DNA of 64,000 nt from contig NZ_BBZB01000001.1 in assembly GCF_001269985.1 (NCBI RefSeq), positions 3,472,001 through 3,536,000 of the forward strand, in the 5' to 3' direction. Below the pieces are notes generated by a model. It was not told the origin of the DNA. It saw only the letters and a list, made by a program, of their open reading frames with translations, and did not search any database. Below are positions 37,563 to 46,960 of the stretch, piece by piece. Within the stretch, counting starts at the first letter, position 1. Every line of letters begins with the position of its first letter. This DNA is from Pseudoalteromonas sp. '520P1 No. 423' (GTDB taxonomy: Bacteria > Pseudomonadota > Gammaproteobacteria > Enterobacterales > Alteromonadaceae). A program made the translations under genes and the position numbers.

Positions 37563-37578
37563 AGCAATAACTAAGCCA
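37563..37578 (-). promoter_or_regulatory. Sigma-54 promoter upstream of fliK
   Basis: On the minus strand TGGCTTAGTTATTGCT has TGGC and TTGC with correct spacing (GG-N10-GC), close to the consensus TGGCAC-N5-TTGCA. It ends about 85 bases before the fliK start, in the 117-base gap after fliJ. Confidence 0.6.
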
Positions 37579-37595
37579 GAGTTACCTGAAGTATT

Positions 37596-38042
37596 TTATA
37601 ATCGGTTTTGGCGTTGTATAAATTGGTTGGTAGTAAATTCATCTAAACTCACTTGTTCAGCTTTATTTAATTTATGAAATAGCTGAGCATTCTTTTTCTC
37701 TATTAATTTTTCAATTGCTTTAGCTTTGCTTTGTTGTTCTAGCCAAATTTCTTTTCTTTGTGCAACAACTTGTTTTGCCGTATTAATAACTTGAATTTGT
37801 TGATCCATAGCATTCTCAATTTTAGCTATAAATGATTGATAATGACTATAGTTTGCACCCGTTAATCCAGATTCCCCCTTGGCTTGTAATTGTTTCATAT
37901 AGTCAAATTTAAACTCAGATAAACCGTTTAACTTCTCTTGACTATCATTCAAGTATTGTTGTGACTTAATATATTCTAAGCGTAACTTCTCTTCTTTATC
38001 AGAAGTTACTTTTAAAACTAATTTGAGTTGTTTTAATGCCAT
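37596..38042 (-). CDS. fliJ: FliJ export chaperone-like coiled-coil protein
   Basis: A 148-residue, almost fully helical coiled-coil protein (QLKLVLKVTSDKEEKLRLEYIKSQQYLNDSQEKLNGLSEF) with the FliJ length and charge pattern. It lies inside the FliI ring and links it to FlhA. It follows fliI by 17 bases. Confidence 0.92.
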   Translation of the reverse strand: MALKQLKLVLKVTSDKEEKLRLEYIKSQQYLNDSQEKLNGLSEFKFDYMKQLQAKGESGLTGANYSHYQSFIAKIENAMDQQIQVINTAKQVVAQRKEIWLEQQSKAKAIEKLIEKKNAQLFHKLNKAEQVSLDEFTTNQFIQRQNRL

Positions 38043-38059
38043 TAGTTTTCCTTAAGTAA

Positions 38060-39388
38060 TTAAGCCTGACCTAGCAGCTGTGCTAAACCTTGCAGCCCTT
38101 CATCATATGGAATGACATCTGTCATACCCTGTTGAAGAAATTGATTTACAGTTGGGATCATTGAAATCGCTTTATCTAATACCTGATCAGTTCCTTTTTG
38201 ATAAGCGCCTAGGGTGATCATATCTTTATTTTGTTGATACATTGAATAAACTTGCTTTATGACTCGTGCTTGTTGCATATGCGCTTGAGATACAACCTGT
38301 GGCATTACACGACTAATCGATTTTTCAATATCAATTGCAGGGTAATGGCCACTATCAGCCAGCTCTCTTGATAATACAATATGACCATCTAATATTGCTC
38401 TTGCAGCATCAGCAATCGGGTCTTGCATATCATCGCCTTCCGATAATACGGTAAAAAATGCAGTTATAGAGCCTTGTCCTTCGCCACCGTTACCAGCTCG
38501 CTCAACCAAAGCAGGTAGTTTTGCAAAAACAGAAGGTGGATAGCCTTTTGTAGCTGGCGGCTCACCAACCGCTAAAGCTATTTCTCTTTGCGCCATTGCA
38601 TATCGCGTCACAGAATCAAGTAACAGCAAAACATTTAAACCTTGATCTCTAAAGTACTCAGCTATCGTTACTGCGGTTTCACAGCCTTTAAGTCGCATTA
38701 ATGGTGAAGAATCTGCAGGAGCTGCAACAACAACGGAGCGTTTTCTCCCTTCTTCACCTAAAATCTCTTCAATAAATTCTTTTACTTCTCTACCACGTTC
38801 ACCCACTAGCCCCACAACAGTGACATCTGCGGTAGACCCTCGCGTCATCATGCCCAGCAATACAGATTTACCCACACCACTACCGGCAAACAAACCCATT
38901 CTTTGACCTTGACCTACAGTAATGACTGAGTTTATTGCACGAACGCCAACATCCATAGGCTGTGTAATAGATCGTCTTGATAAAGGGTTAATTTGGTTTT
39001 GAGCAAATTTTAATTTTTTTTCACTGACCACTGGACCTAAACCATCCAATGGCCTGCCTAAACCATCAACAACTCGCCCTAATAGGCCCATGCCAACAGG
39101 CAGGCCTTGATCTTTTACTTGGGGGATCACTCTTGCGCCAGGTAACATGCCCGAAATGGTATCATTTGGCATTAAATATAAAGTATCGCCATTAAAACCT
39201 ATCACTTCTGCATCAACTAAACCATGAAGCGTTTCTATTTGGCAATGACTGCCTATTGGTGCTTTTACACCTTGTGCTTGAAGAGTTAGGCCAACAACTC
39301 GTGTTAAGCTGCCTGCAATAGCGGGTGGCACTTTTTGAATATTCTTTTTATAAGTTGCTAACTTCTCTGCCAAGTCAATAGACTGCAT
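38060..39388 (-). CDS. fliI: FliI flagellar export ATPase
   Basis: A 442-residue ATPase related to F1 beta: Walker [35 protein letters not shown], Walker [21 protein letters not shown] and [25 protein letters not shown]. It drives substrate release from chaperones at the export gate. Standard length. Confidence 0.97.
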   Translation of the reverse strand: MQSIDLAEKLATYKKNIQKVPPAIAGSLTRVVGLTLQAQGVKAPIGSHCQIETLHGLVDAEVIGFNGDTLYLMPNDTISGMLPGARVIPQVKDQGLPVGMGLLGRVVDGLGRPLDGLGPVVSEKKLKFAQNQINPLSRRSITQPMDVGVRAINSVITVGQGQRMGLFAGSGVGKSVLLGMMTRGSTADVTVVGLVGERGREVKEFIEEILGEEGRKRSVVVAAPADSSPLMRLKGCETAVTIAEYFRDQGLNVLLLLDSVTRYAMAQREIALAVGEPPATKGYPPSVFAKLPALVERAGNGGEGQGSITAFFTVLSEGDDMQDPIADAARAILDGHIVLSRELADSGHYPAIDIEKSISRVMPQVVSQAHMQQARVIKQVYSMYQQNKDMITLGAYQKGTDQVLDKAISMIPTVNQFLQQGMTDVIPYDEGLQGLAQLLGQA

Positions 39389-39414
39389 GAATTACCTCAG
39401 TACTTAAAATACAA

Positions 39415-40260
39415 CTAGTCTTCAGATGTTTTATCTATGCCTGAAGCATGTAAAAAGCTATTTAATGTATCAGATATGCGACTTTGTAAACTAAAGTCTA
39501 TTGATGAGTTATTGGCGTTAACAATACAGCCCCCTGACTCTAAACTTGGTTCCGATTTTAATCGCCAACCTCTTTTATCTATCTCATCTTGACCATAACT
39601 AGAAACTATATTTGTAAAGTCATCAGGATGAAGCTGTATTTCACATTGCTGTTGCATTAAAGGTAACGCATCCATGCATTGTTTTAAGGTCGATAATATG
39701 GCTTTTGGATTTGTTTTTACTTCGGTATAAATAACCGCTTCAGCTAACATAGTTGTTAATGCGATTAACTGCATTTCTGCGGCTTCATCGTAGTGTCTTA
39801 AAGGTGTATTTAAAGCATTAAATAAAGTGTCTAGTTGCTCTAGTTTTTCATCAACTATAGGTTGAGCGAGTTCAATCCCCTGCTCTTTACCTTGAGTTAA
39901 GCCTTCTTCAAATCCCGATTGTATTCCTTTTGTTTTTCCTTCTTCAAGACCAACCGGATAACCTTCCTCTTTACCTTGGTTAAAGCCTTCGTCATATGCC
40001 GCTTGACGAATATCTTCCAACTCTTGCAAAGTCATAGGTGCTACAACTTGCTCTTCTTCCTCAATTTCAATTCCTTCTGTCTGTTTTACAGGCGGATTAT
40101 ACAAATCTTCTAATGACGTACCTATAGCAGTTGAGCGACCAGTAAAGTCTTGTTCTTTACTTTCATCACTCACTTCTGGGGCTGACCAGTTTTTTAATAG
40201 CTCTCTGACAGCCTCTTCAGATTGAATAGGGTGACCATTACGATATTTACCTAACTTCAT
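39415..40260 (-). CDS. fliH: FliH, regulator of the FliI ATPase
   Basis: A 281-residue protein: variable N-terminal part, then a run of GxxxG repeats (DEGFNQGKEEGYPVGLEEGKTKGIQSGFEEGLTQGKEQG, about 90-130), typical of FliH, followed by a coiled coil and a C-terminal domain that binds FliI. It anchors FliI to the C-ring through FliN. Confidence 0.93.
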   Translation of the reverse strand: MKLGKYRNGHPIQSEEAVRELLKNWSAPEVSDESKEQDFTGRSTAIGTSLEDLYNPPVKQTEGIEIEEEEQVVAPMTLQELEDIRQAAYDEGFNQGKEEGYPVGLEEGKTKGIQSGFEEGLTQGKEQGIELAQPIVDEKLEQLDTLFNALNTPLRHYDEAAEMQLIALTTMLAEAVIYTEVKTNPKAILSTLKQCMDALPLMQQQCEIQLHPDDFTNIVSSYGQDEIDKRGWRLKSEPSLESGGCIVNANNSSIDFSLQSRISDTLNSFLHASGIDKTSED

Positions 40261-40293
40261 TTAACTTTGAGGCTCCTCGCCTAAATATCTTCA

Positions 40294-41334
40294 TTATAAG
40301 AATTCTTCGCCGCCGCCGCCGCCGAGCATTATTTCGCCCGCATCAGCTAATCTTCTAGATACGGCTAAGATTTCTTTTTGAGCTGCTTCTACTTCACTTA
40401 TACGAACAGGGCCCATCGCTTCTAAGTCATCGGCAAGCATTTCTGCTGCACGTTTTGACATATTTTTAAGTATATTATCTTTAAGACCTTCGTCAGCACC
40501 TTTAATTGCTTTCATTAGTACATCTTGTTGCACCTCACGTAAAATAGCTTGAATGCCACGATCATCTACATCAATTAAGTTATCAAATACAAACATCAAG
40601 TCTTGAATCTGCTGTGACATATCTTCATCATGCTCACGGATTGAATCCATCAGTTGACCCTCAATATTTGTATCAAGGTAATTCATGATGTCAGCGGCTG
40701 CTTTTAATCCGCCCATTTTAGCTGCTTGTGCGCCTGCTTGTCCTGCAAATTGTTTTTCCATTATTTCATTTAGTTCTTGTAATGCAGCAGGTTGAACTTC
40801 TTCTAAGTTAGCAATACGCATTGTTAAGTCTAAACGTACTTTCTCTGGGAATTGCGCAACAATTTCAGCTGATTGTTCAGGGTCTAAGTATGACAATACA
40901 ATTGTTTGTATTTGAGGATGCTCATTTCTAATAATATTAGCAACTTGCTTAGAGTCCATCCATTTTAGTGAATCTAGGCCCTTTGCGCCTGAACCCATTA
41001 TAATTTGGTCAATAATATTTGCTGCTTTTTCTTCACCTAGTGCTGCTGTTAGTGCTTTTTTGATGAAATCTTCAGATTGGAAACCAATATTACTGAAGCT
41101 TTGGATCTGATCGATAAAAAGTTTATGCACAGCAGTGATTTTATCTTGGCTTAAGTCTGCTAATCCAGCCATTGCCATGCCCACTTTTTGAACCTGCTTT
41201 GGCTCTAAGTTTTTTAAAATTTGTGCTGCATCTTCTTCAGACAAGCTTAGTAATAAAATTGACGCTTTCTCTACACCGTCTAATTTATCAACATCAAAAC
41301 TACCTGTTGCTTCTTGTGTTTCTTCATCAGTCAT
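40294..41334 (-). CDS. fliG: FliG rotor protein
   Basis: A 346-residue protein with the N-terminal FliF-binding domain (KLDGVEKASILLLSLSEEDAAQILKNLEPKQVQKVGMAMAGL), the EHPQIQTIVLSYLDPEQSAEIV armadillo domain and the charged C-terminal torque domain (LMFVFDNLIDVDDRGIQAILREV, DNILKNMSKRAAEMLADDLEAMGPVRISEVEAAQKEIL). It ends in an unusual LGGGGGEEFL tail. It overlaps fliF by 8 bases. Confidence 0.97.
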   Translation of the reverse strand: MTDEETQEATGSFDVDKLDGVEKASILLLSLSEEDAAQILKNLEPKQVQKVGMAMAGLADLSQDKITAVHKLFIDQIQSFSNIGFQSEDFIKKALTAALGEEKAANIIDQIIMGSGAKGLDSLKWMDSKQVANIIRNEHPQIQTIVLSYLDPEQSAEIVAQFPEKVRLDLTMRIANLEEVQPAALQELNEIMEKQFAGQAGAQAAKMGGLKAAADIMNYLDTNIEGQLMDSIREHDEDMSQQIQDLMFVFDNLIDVDDRGIQAILREVQQDVLMKAIKGADEGLKDNILKNMSKRAAEMLADDLEAMGPVRISEVEAAQKEILAVSRRLADAGEIMLGGGGGEEFL

Positions 41335-43048
41335 CTTCGGTCAACCACGCTTTCACTACTTGAGAGGATAATTCAGGTTCATTTGCAACCAGTGCTCTAA
41401 CTGCTTTTAATAAGTCTTCATCACCATGTAAATCTGGTAACTGTAAAGTTCCATCTGGTGCAAAGCCGACAGCTGATTCATCAAATTCTTGAGACAACAT
41501 GTCAATAGTACTATCGCCTAAATCTACACCAGAGCTTAACGAGTCTTCATCATATTCTTCAAGTGTATCATCTGGGTTAATCAGTTTCTTCAACATTGGA
41601 CGTACAACAGCTAAAATCAATACAATAATGACAATTGCACCTAGCGCTAAGCGAATAACCTTAATAAACCATGGTTGTTCCCATATAGGTAACTCTACTA
41701 TTTCAGATGTTGCTGCTTTTACAAATGGCACAGTAACAACTTCAAGTACATCACCTCGTTGCATATTAAAGCCAACGCCACCTTGCAATAATCGGCGAAT
41801 ATTTGCTAACTCTTGCTGGGTACGAGGCACTTGAGATGTGGCACCTTCAGCATTTGTTGCTAACTTATAATCAATTGCTACAGCAACACTAATTCTACGT
41901 ATTACTCCGGTTTGTTGTCTTTTATGAGATATGGTTGTATCTAATTCGTAATTACGTGTTGCTTCTTTATGATTACGACTTGGCGCACTTGTTGAAGCAT
42001 TACCATCAGTCGCTTTTTCTGGAATATTAGATTTTACAGGCGGCTGATTAGACAAAGCACCTGGAATACCTACAGCTAAACCACCTATATTATTTTCTTC
42101 TATGGTCATTTCACTACGAATGGCTGGTAAATCTGGATTAAAGCGCTTTTGCGTTTCTTCTACAGCACTAAAGTCCATCATTAAATCAACTTGTGCGGTA
42201 TAACTACCTAAACCAACAACAGGAATAAGAATAGTGTCTATTTTTTCTAAGTAAGCTTGTTCACGTTTCAGTTCTATATCATATTCTTTACGAGAACGTG
42301 CCGATAACGAGTTTTGAGAACCCGAGTTTAATAATCGTCCATTTTGATCTGTTACTGTTACTCTAGATGGCTCTAAGCCTTGTACTGCAGATGCGATAAT
42401 ATCAACGATTGCATCAACTTCTTCGCCACGTAATATACGTCCTCGCTTTAAAGTTAATACAACCGTTGCGGAAGGTTTTTTCTCTAACCTTGCAAATACA
42501 TTTTCTTTTGGAATTGCTAGCAATACCTTAGCGCGATTTATATTTTTTAATTCTTCTATTGTACGTGCTAATTGTTGCTCTCTACCGTGTTTTAAGCGCT
42601 CACGCTCTAATCTTTGGCTTACACCAAAACCCATATCTTGCATTAAAATATCGGTGCCAGAGTTGGGCTCTTGCTCTAACCCTTCTCTTTGCATTAAAAG
42701 TTTAATCGTTTGGTAATCTGTTTCTGGTACTAAAACGATATTGCCATCAAGTTTATAATCAATTTTTTGCGCATCTAAGAAATCTAATGTTTGAATTAAC
42801 TCATTGGTAGGCATTTTTCCTAGTGGACGCATATCTGGCTGGCGCGCCCAAATAATAATAAATACCGCAATCGCTAAACAGATAGTCAGAGCAATAATTA
42901 ATGTGACTTGACGTAAAACATCAACTCCACTGAGGGCACTTAAAAACCCTGATTTTTGCTCTTGTCCCGAATCTGACACACCGCCAGCATCTAATGTGCC
43001 GCCAGCATCTGGGATTGAGAGATCTGTACTCTGGTTAGCTTGGTTCAA
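41327..43048 (-). CDS. fliF: FliF MS-ring protein
   Basis: A 573-residue protein with two membrane spans (about 45-67 and 460-480), ring-building motifs between them (RLERERLKHGREQQLARTIEELKNINRAKVLLAIPKENVFARLEKKPSATVVL, SAVQGLEPSRVTVTDQNGRLLN) and a C-terminal cytoplasmic peptide that binds FliG (DLLKAVRALVANEPELSSQVVKAWL). It forms the MS-ring, the base of the motor. Confidence 0.97.
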   Translation of the reverse strand: MNQANQSTDLSIPDAGGTLDAGGVSDSGQEQKSGFLSALSGVDVLRQVTLIIALTICLAIAVFIIIWARQPDMRPLGKMPTNELIQTLDFLDAQKIDYKLDGNIVLVPETDYQTIKLLMQREGLEQEPNSGTDILMQDMGFGVSQRLERERLKHGREQQLARTIEELKNINRAKVLLAIPKENVFARLEKKPSATVVLTLKRGRILRGEEVDAIVDIIASAVQGLEPSRVTVTDQNGRLLNSGSQNSLSARSRKEYDIELKREQAYLEKIDTILIPVVGLGSYTAQVDLMMDFSAVEETQKRFNPDLPAIRSEMTIEENNIGGLAVGIPGALSNQPPVKSNIPEKATDGNASTSAPSRNHKEATRNYELDTTISHKRQQTGVIRRISVAVAIDYKLATNAEGATSQVPRTQQELANIRRLLQGGVGFNMQRGDVLEVVTVPFVKAATSEIVELPIWEQPWFIKVIRLALGAIVIIVLILAVVRPMLKKLINPDDTLEEYDEDSLSSGVDLGDSTIDMLSQEFDESAVGFAPDGTLQLPDLHGDEDLLKAVRALVANEPELSSQVVKAWLTEDD

Positions 43049-43156
43049 AATAACTCCATAGCCTATATTTAATGGCCATATTATTCATATTTTTATGCAT
43101 ATTAATTAGTTAACGCTATTTTATCACTTATCCTGTTTAGAGTATTGATTATTACT

Positions 43157-43480
43157 CTAAACAGGCATATTCATTATATCTTTGTAAGCTTCAACGAGTT
43201 TATTACGAACTTGAACAGTTGCCTCAAATGCCACTGACGACTTTTGTGATGCAATCATAGCTTCAGCAAGTGATACGCGTCTATCACCCATTTCAACAGC
43301 TGTCACTTTATCTTTAGCGTCTGCTTGTAAGCCTGCAACATTGTCTATGGCACTTTTTAATAAGTCACCAAACTCTGCACTAGAAGTGCCTTGAACTGGT
43401 AATCTATTTTGTGTTTTAGTCCCGGCTTCAACAGCCATAGATTGCATTTCTTGGAATATCGAATTTGCTGGTATTTTCAT
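43157..43480 (-). CDS. fliE: FliE rod/MS-ring junction protein
   Basis: A 107-residue protein with the FliE C-terminal signature (DRRVSLAEAMIASQKSSVAFEATVQVRNKLVEAYKDIMNMPV). The ATG at 43480 has GGAG seven bases upstream and fits the family N-terminus; an in-frame start 24 bases earlier is rejected. It is the first gene of the fliE-F-G-H-I-J unit. Confidence 0.95.
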   Translation of the reverse strand: MKIPANSIFQEMQSMAVEAGTKTQNRLPVQGTSSAEFGDLLKSAIDNVAGLQADAKDKVTAVEMGDRRVSLAEAMIASQKSSVAFEATVQVRNKLVEAYKDIMNMPV

Positions 43481-43518
43481 TATTTCTCCATTACTTATAA
43501 ACACTATAACGAATAGTA

Positions 43519-43534
43519 AGCAATATACTTGCCA
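43519..43534 (-). promoter_or_regulatory. Sigma-54 promoter of the fliE operon
   Basis: On the minus strand TGGCAAGTATATTGCT matches TGGCAC-N5-TTGCA at all invariant positions (GG-N10-GC) and lies about 40 bases before the fliE start. FlrC-type activation would be expected. Confidence 0.78.
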
Positions 43535-43664
43535 ACACCAATATAGTGTTTAAATTCATTGTGTTAGATAATTTACTTTGAGTGTAACTTTTATTGTCAG
43601 AGTTTTGACTCAGTCTGGAGACTGGCTAATTGTAAGGAGGTTATTTAAAGCGTTTTAACTGAAG

Positions 43665-43695
43665 AAAGAAGACTAAATGGGTTTTAGTCTTCTTT
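43665..43695. terminator. Terminator after flrC
   Basis: Perfect 13-bp stem AAAGAAGACTAAA / TTTAGTCTTCTTT with a 5-base loop, just downstream of the flrC stop. Confidence 0.8.
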
Positions 43696-43710
43696 ATATA
43701 TTTTTAAATA

Positions 43711-45099
43711 TTATGCGGGTACTTGAATACCTAAGTCTCTCATTTTTGCTAATTTATAACGTAGAGTTCTGGGGCTAATACCTAGCTTTTCAGCCACATC
43801 TTTACGACGACCCTGACAAGACTCTAAAGTTTCCAATATAATCTTATTTTCTTGATCTTTTAATTCATCTTTAAAGCTAGGTTCACTAAAAGTTGGCGCC
43901 ATATTTTGCACAGTAGCGACCGTTACTTCAGTTACAGCTTCTTCTATTACTTGGTTTTCAGTAATAGTCGGCTGTACCAGCTCTAAAAATACTTCATTCT
44001 CATCGATTACATCACTTGATTGTAGAATTAAAGCACGCTGAATAACATTATCGAGCTCCCTCACATTACCTGGCCATGAGTGTTGATATAGCTTATGTTT
44101 AGCTGCATCAGTTAAATTAGGCTTTATTTGTTCCGCTCTTTCACAATGTCTCGCAATTAAATGTTCCGCCAGAGGCAATATATCATCGGGTCTGTCTTTA
44201 AGTGGTAACCACTGTAAAGGAAATACATTTAAACGATAGTATAAATCTTCTCTAAACTTACCTTCAGCAACTGCTATTTTTAAATCTCTATTACTGGTCG
44301 CCAATACTCTGACATCAAGTTTAATTGTTTTTCGGCTACCTAATCTTTCAACTTCGCGCTCTTGCAATACACGTAATAATTTAGCTTGTAAGCTCAAATC
44401 CATTTCCGTGATTTCATCAAGTAATATAGTGCCTTTTTGTGCTTGTTCAAACTTACCAGGACAAGCAGCTATTGCACCTGTGAACGCTCCTTTTTCATAA
44501 CCAAATAAAGTCGCTTCTAGCATATTTTCTGGAATTGCAGCACAGTTGATGGCGATAAAAGGAGATTCAGCACGATCAGAATGATCATGAATATATCTTG
44601 CTAATACTTCTTTACCAGAGCCACTAGGTCCTAATACCATCACACTCGCTTGAGATTTAGCCACTTTTTGAGCTAAATCTAATAATGCTAAGCTTTGTTT
44701 GTCGGCTACTATTGGGCCATCTGTTTCTTTTTCTTTTTCAGGTAAATAGCGACTTACCATATTAAGCAGTACTTGAGGCGCAAAAGGTTTTGCCATGTAA
44801 TCGATAGCACCTAAACGCATGGCTTCAACAGCATCATCGATTGTTGCATAAGCAGTCATCATAAGAACGGGTAAATCTGGTTGATTTAGCTTTATGCTTT
44901 TAAGTAAATCGATCCCTGAAAGACCACCCATCTGCACATCACTGACAACCAAAGATACTTTTTCTTTTTTAAGTAACATGATTGCTTGTTCTGCACTGTC
45001 TGCCTCGATGCAATCTATACCAGCCAACTGTAAGGTATCAATGAGTGCTTCGCGTAAACCCGCGTCATCTTCAACTACTAATATTTTATTGTCGCTCAT
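43711..45099 (-). CDS. flrC: FlrC (FleR) sigma-54 response regulator
   Basis: A 462-residue NtrC-type protein: receiver domain with Asp54 (VVSDVQMGGLSG), AAA+ domain with GPSGSGKEVLARYIH, the sigma-54 contact loop GAFTGA, and a C-terminal Fis-type HTH (CQGRRKDVAEKLGISPRTLRYKLAKMRDLGI). FlrB phosphorylates it; it then turns on sigma-54 genes for basal body and hook. Confidence 0.96.
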   Translation of the reverse strand: MSDNKILVVEDDAGLREALIDTLQLAGIDCIEADSAEQAIMLLKKEKVSLVVSDVQMGGLSGIDLLKSIKLNQPDLPVLMMTAYATIDDAVEAMRLGAIDYMAKPFAPQVLLNMVSRYLPEKEKETDGPIVADKQSLALLDLAQKVAKSQASVMVLGPSGSGKEVLARYIHDHSDRAESPFIAINCAAIPENMLEATLFGYEKGAFTGAIAACPGKFEQAQKGTILLDEITEMDLSLQAKLLRVLQEREVERLGSRKTIKLDVRVLATSNRDLKIAVAEGKFREDLYYRLNVFPLQWLPLKDRPDDILPLAEHLIARHCERAEQIKPNLTDAAKHKLYQHSWPGNVRELDNVIQRALILQSSDVIDENEVFLELVQPTITENQVIEEAVTEVTVATVQNMAPTFSEPSFKDELKDQENKIILETLESCQGRRKDVAEKLGISPRTLRYKLAKMRDLGIQVPA

Positions 45100-45256
45100 G
45101 ATTTCTCCAAAACCCTTTTGTTTATTTTGGGTTGTATTGAAATTAGTGTTGTTGAAACTATCAAATTTGGCTCTTTAAACATTTTACAATCTTCTCATTA
45201 GTTTCAATTATCACACTTCATTTTATTCATTGTTATCACTACTAAATTGATGTTAT

Positions 45257-46369
45257 TTACAGATCATGTAAGAAAATCGGTAAATGAATATTAAACGCAG
45301 CGCCTTCGATTTGATCTTGCATTAAACTTACTTTGCCTTGGTGGCTATTGGCAACTGCATTTACAACCGCTAAACCTAACCCTGTACCTTGGCTTTTTGT
45401 AGTAAAAAACGGTTCAAATATCTTACTGACTAATTCTTTTGGTACGCCTGGTCCATTATCTGATACACATATGCAAACCATATCTGGTTCTATTTCATCT
45501 CGTTTCGCTGATAATAAAATTTTAGAGCCAGGGCCTTTCACTTGAATACTATTGTGAATTAAATTAGCAATGGCACTGGCTAAAGCGGTTTTATTACCGG
45601 TAATTTCAATATCCGGCTCAGGTAATTCAATGTTCAACTCACCATTATGTTGTGTAACCATAGCTTCAGAGCTTGCTTTTACTTCTGTTAATAGTTGCTG
45701 CATCGACACTTTTTCAACAACTTGTTGCTCACCACTTTTTGCAAATAGCAGCATATCGTTTACTTGTGTTTCAAGATCTTGCAATCGTGACATCAGCTTT
45801 GTATGAAATTTGTCTCTAGAATGCGCTTTTAAGTTTTGATTTCCTAAATGATCGGCATATAGCATCGCAGCAGAAAGTGGCGTACGAACTTGATGGGCTA
45901 ATGATGCAACCATTTTTCCTAACGCACCAAGTCTTTGCATATGCGCTAACCGCTCTTGTAATAAACGGGTTTCTGTCAAATCCGTCATTAAAATGAGTTG
46001 ACCAGGTTCTGGGGATAAAGCTGAAATATTTAGCTTTACTTTACGACCATCTTTTAATGATACTTCATGGCCATCATCTTGCTTTGGACAAAATGATCTT
46101 TGAATGATCGTTAACCATTTTTCACCTTCAAGTGGTTCTCCTAGCATATCAATAGCAATTTGATTTGCCCGAGCTATCATGCCTCGGCCATCAAGTACAA
46201 TAACACCAGCAGGTAAAGTATCAACTAAATGATTAAGCCAACTTGATTGCTGTCTTAATTCATTTAACTCACCCACATATGACTCTTGCATTAAACAAGG
46301 GTTATATTGCGAACTTGTATAATCATTTTGAAATACTTGTGCTAGCGCCATAACTTTTAAACCTGACAA
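45257..46369 (-). CDS. flrB: FlrB (FleS) cytoplasmic histidine kinase
   Basis: A 370-residue soluble kinase: a PAS domain (about 40-135), phospho-acceptor His159 in SLAHQVRTPLSAAMLYADHLG, N box (ALASAIANLIHNSIQ), G boxes (VSDNGPGVPKELVSKIFEPFFTTKSQGTGLGLAVV). No membrane span, as expected for FlrB. It forms an operon with flrC. Confidence 0.95.
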   Translation of the reverse strand: MSGLKVMALAQVFQNDYTSSQYNPCLMQESYVGELNELRQQSSWLNHLVDTLPAGVIVLDGRGMIARANQIAIDMLGEPLEGEKWLTIIQRSFCPKQDDGHEVSLKDGRKVKLNISALSPEPGQLILMTDLTETRLLQERLAHMQRLGALGKMVASLAHQVRTPLSAAMLYADHLGNQNLKAHSRDKFHTKLMSRLQDLETQVNDMLLFAKSGEQQVVEKVSMQQLLTEVKASSEAMVTQHNGELNIELPEPDIEITGNKTALASAIANLIHNSIQVKGPGSKILLSAKRDEIEPDMVCICVSDNGPGVPKELVSKIFEPFFTTKSQGTGLGLAVVNAVANSHQGKVSLMQDQIEGAAFNIHLPIFLHDL

Positions 46370-46391
46370 AATAAAAATCTACATTGACTAA

Positions 46392-46407
46392 AGCAGAGAT
46401 CGTGCCA
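46392..46407 (-). promoter_or_regulatory. Sigma-54 promoter of flrBC
   Basis: On the minus strand TGGCACGATCTCTGCT has a perfect -24 box and CTGCT as -12, with the correct GG-N10-GC distance, about 24 bases before the flrB start. This fits the known cascade in which FlrA and sigma-54 activate flrBC. Confidence 0.75.
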
Positions 46408-46535
46408 AAAAATAAACCTTTAAATACAGATGGTTGAGATTAATTTAGACTGGTCAATAAAATGGCGTGAGCTATATCTGGCTATTTTTAGCTGTGTTAA
46501 GGTATTACTATAAAATTTAATTAGCGAGCCATTTA

Positions 46536-46929
46536 ATGTGTGAATACTGCCCTTGGTTAGATTTAACAAAAACTGATTGTATAAAATATCATGATGAAGA
46601 ATGGGGTGTGCCTTTATTTGATGATCAAAAGCTATTTGAGTTTATTACATTAGAGTCAGCTCAAGCAGGCCTAAGTTGGTATACAGTTTTAAAAAACGTG
46701 AGAGTTATCGTAAGGCGTTCGACAATTTTGATCCTATTAAAGTTGCTAAATATGATGAAAATAAAATCGAAGAACTATTAAATAATGCAGGGATCATTCG
46801 TAATAAATTAAATTTTTAGGTCCCACTACAGTTTATGCGCATATGCAGGCTTGTGGCATGGTTAACGATCATAGTTTTAATTGTCATAGAAGAGCTAAAA
46901 TTATTGAAGAATATAAAAAAGGGCTATAA
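46536..46929 (+). pseudogene. tag: Decayed DNA-3-methyladenine glycosylase I gene
   Basis: The first 50 codons encode the Tag N-terminus (MCEYCPWLDLTKTDCIKYHDEEWG, LFEFITLESAQAGLSWYTVL). Near 46690, in a run of six A, the frame shifts; the other frame continues as KKRESYRKAFDNFDPIKVAKY and NAGIIRNKL. At about 46818 the reading jumps to the family's C-terminal part (KFLGPTTVYAHMQACGMVNDH), so roughly 80 codons are missing. The two defects make a non-functional relic. It lies on the opposite strand between flrB and flrA. Confidence 0.9.
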
Positions 46930-46936
46930 ATAGCCC
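46915..46936 (-). terminator. Terminator of flrA
   Basis: GGGCTA TAAA TAGCCC hairpin; on the minus strand it is followed by six T. It also overlaps the end of the tag relic. Confidence 0.8.
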
Positions 46937-46960
46937 TATATTTTATAACTTACTTAAGTC

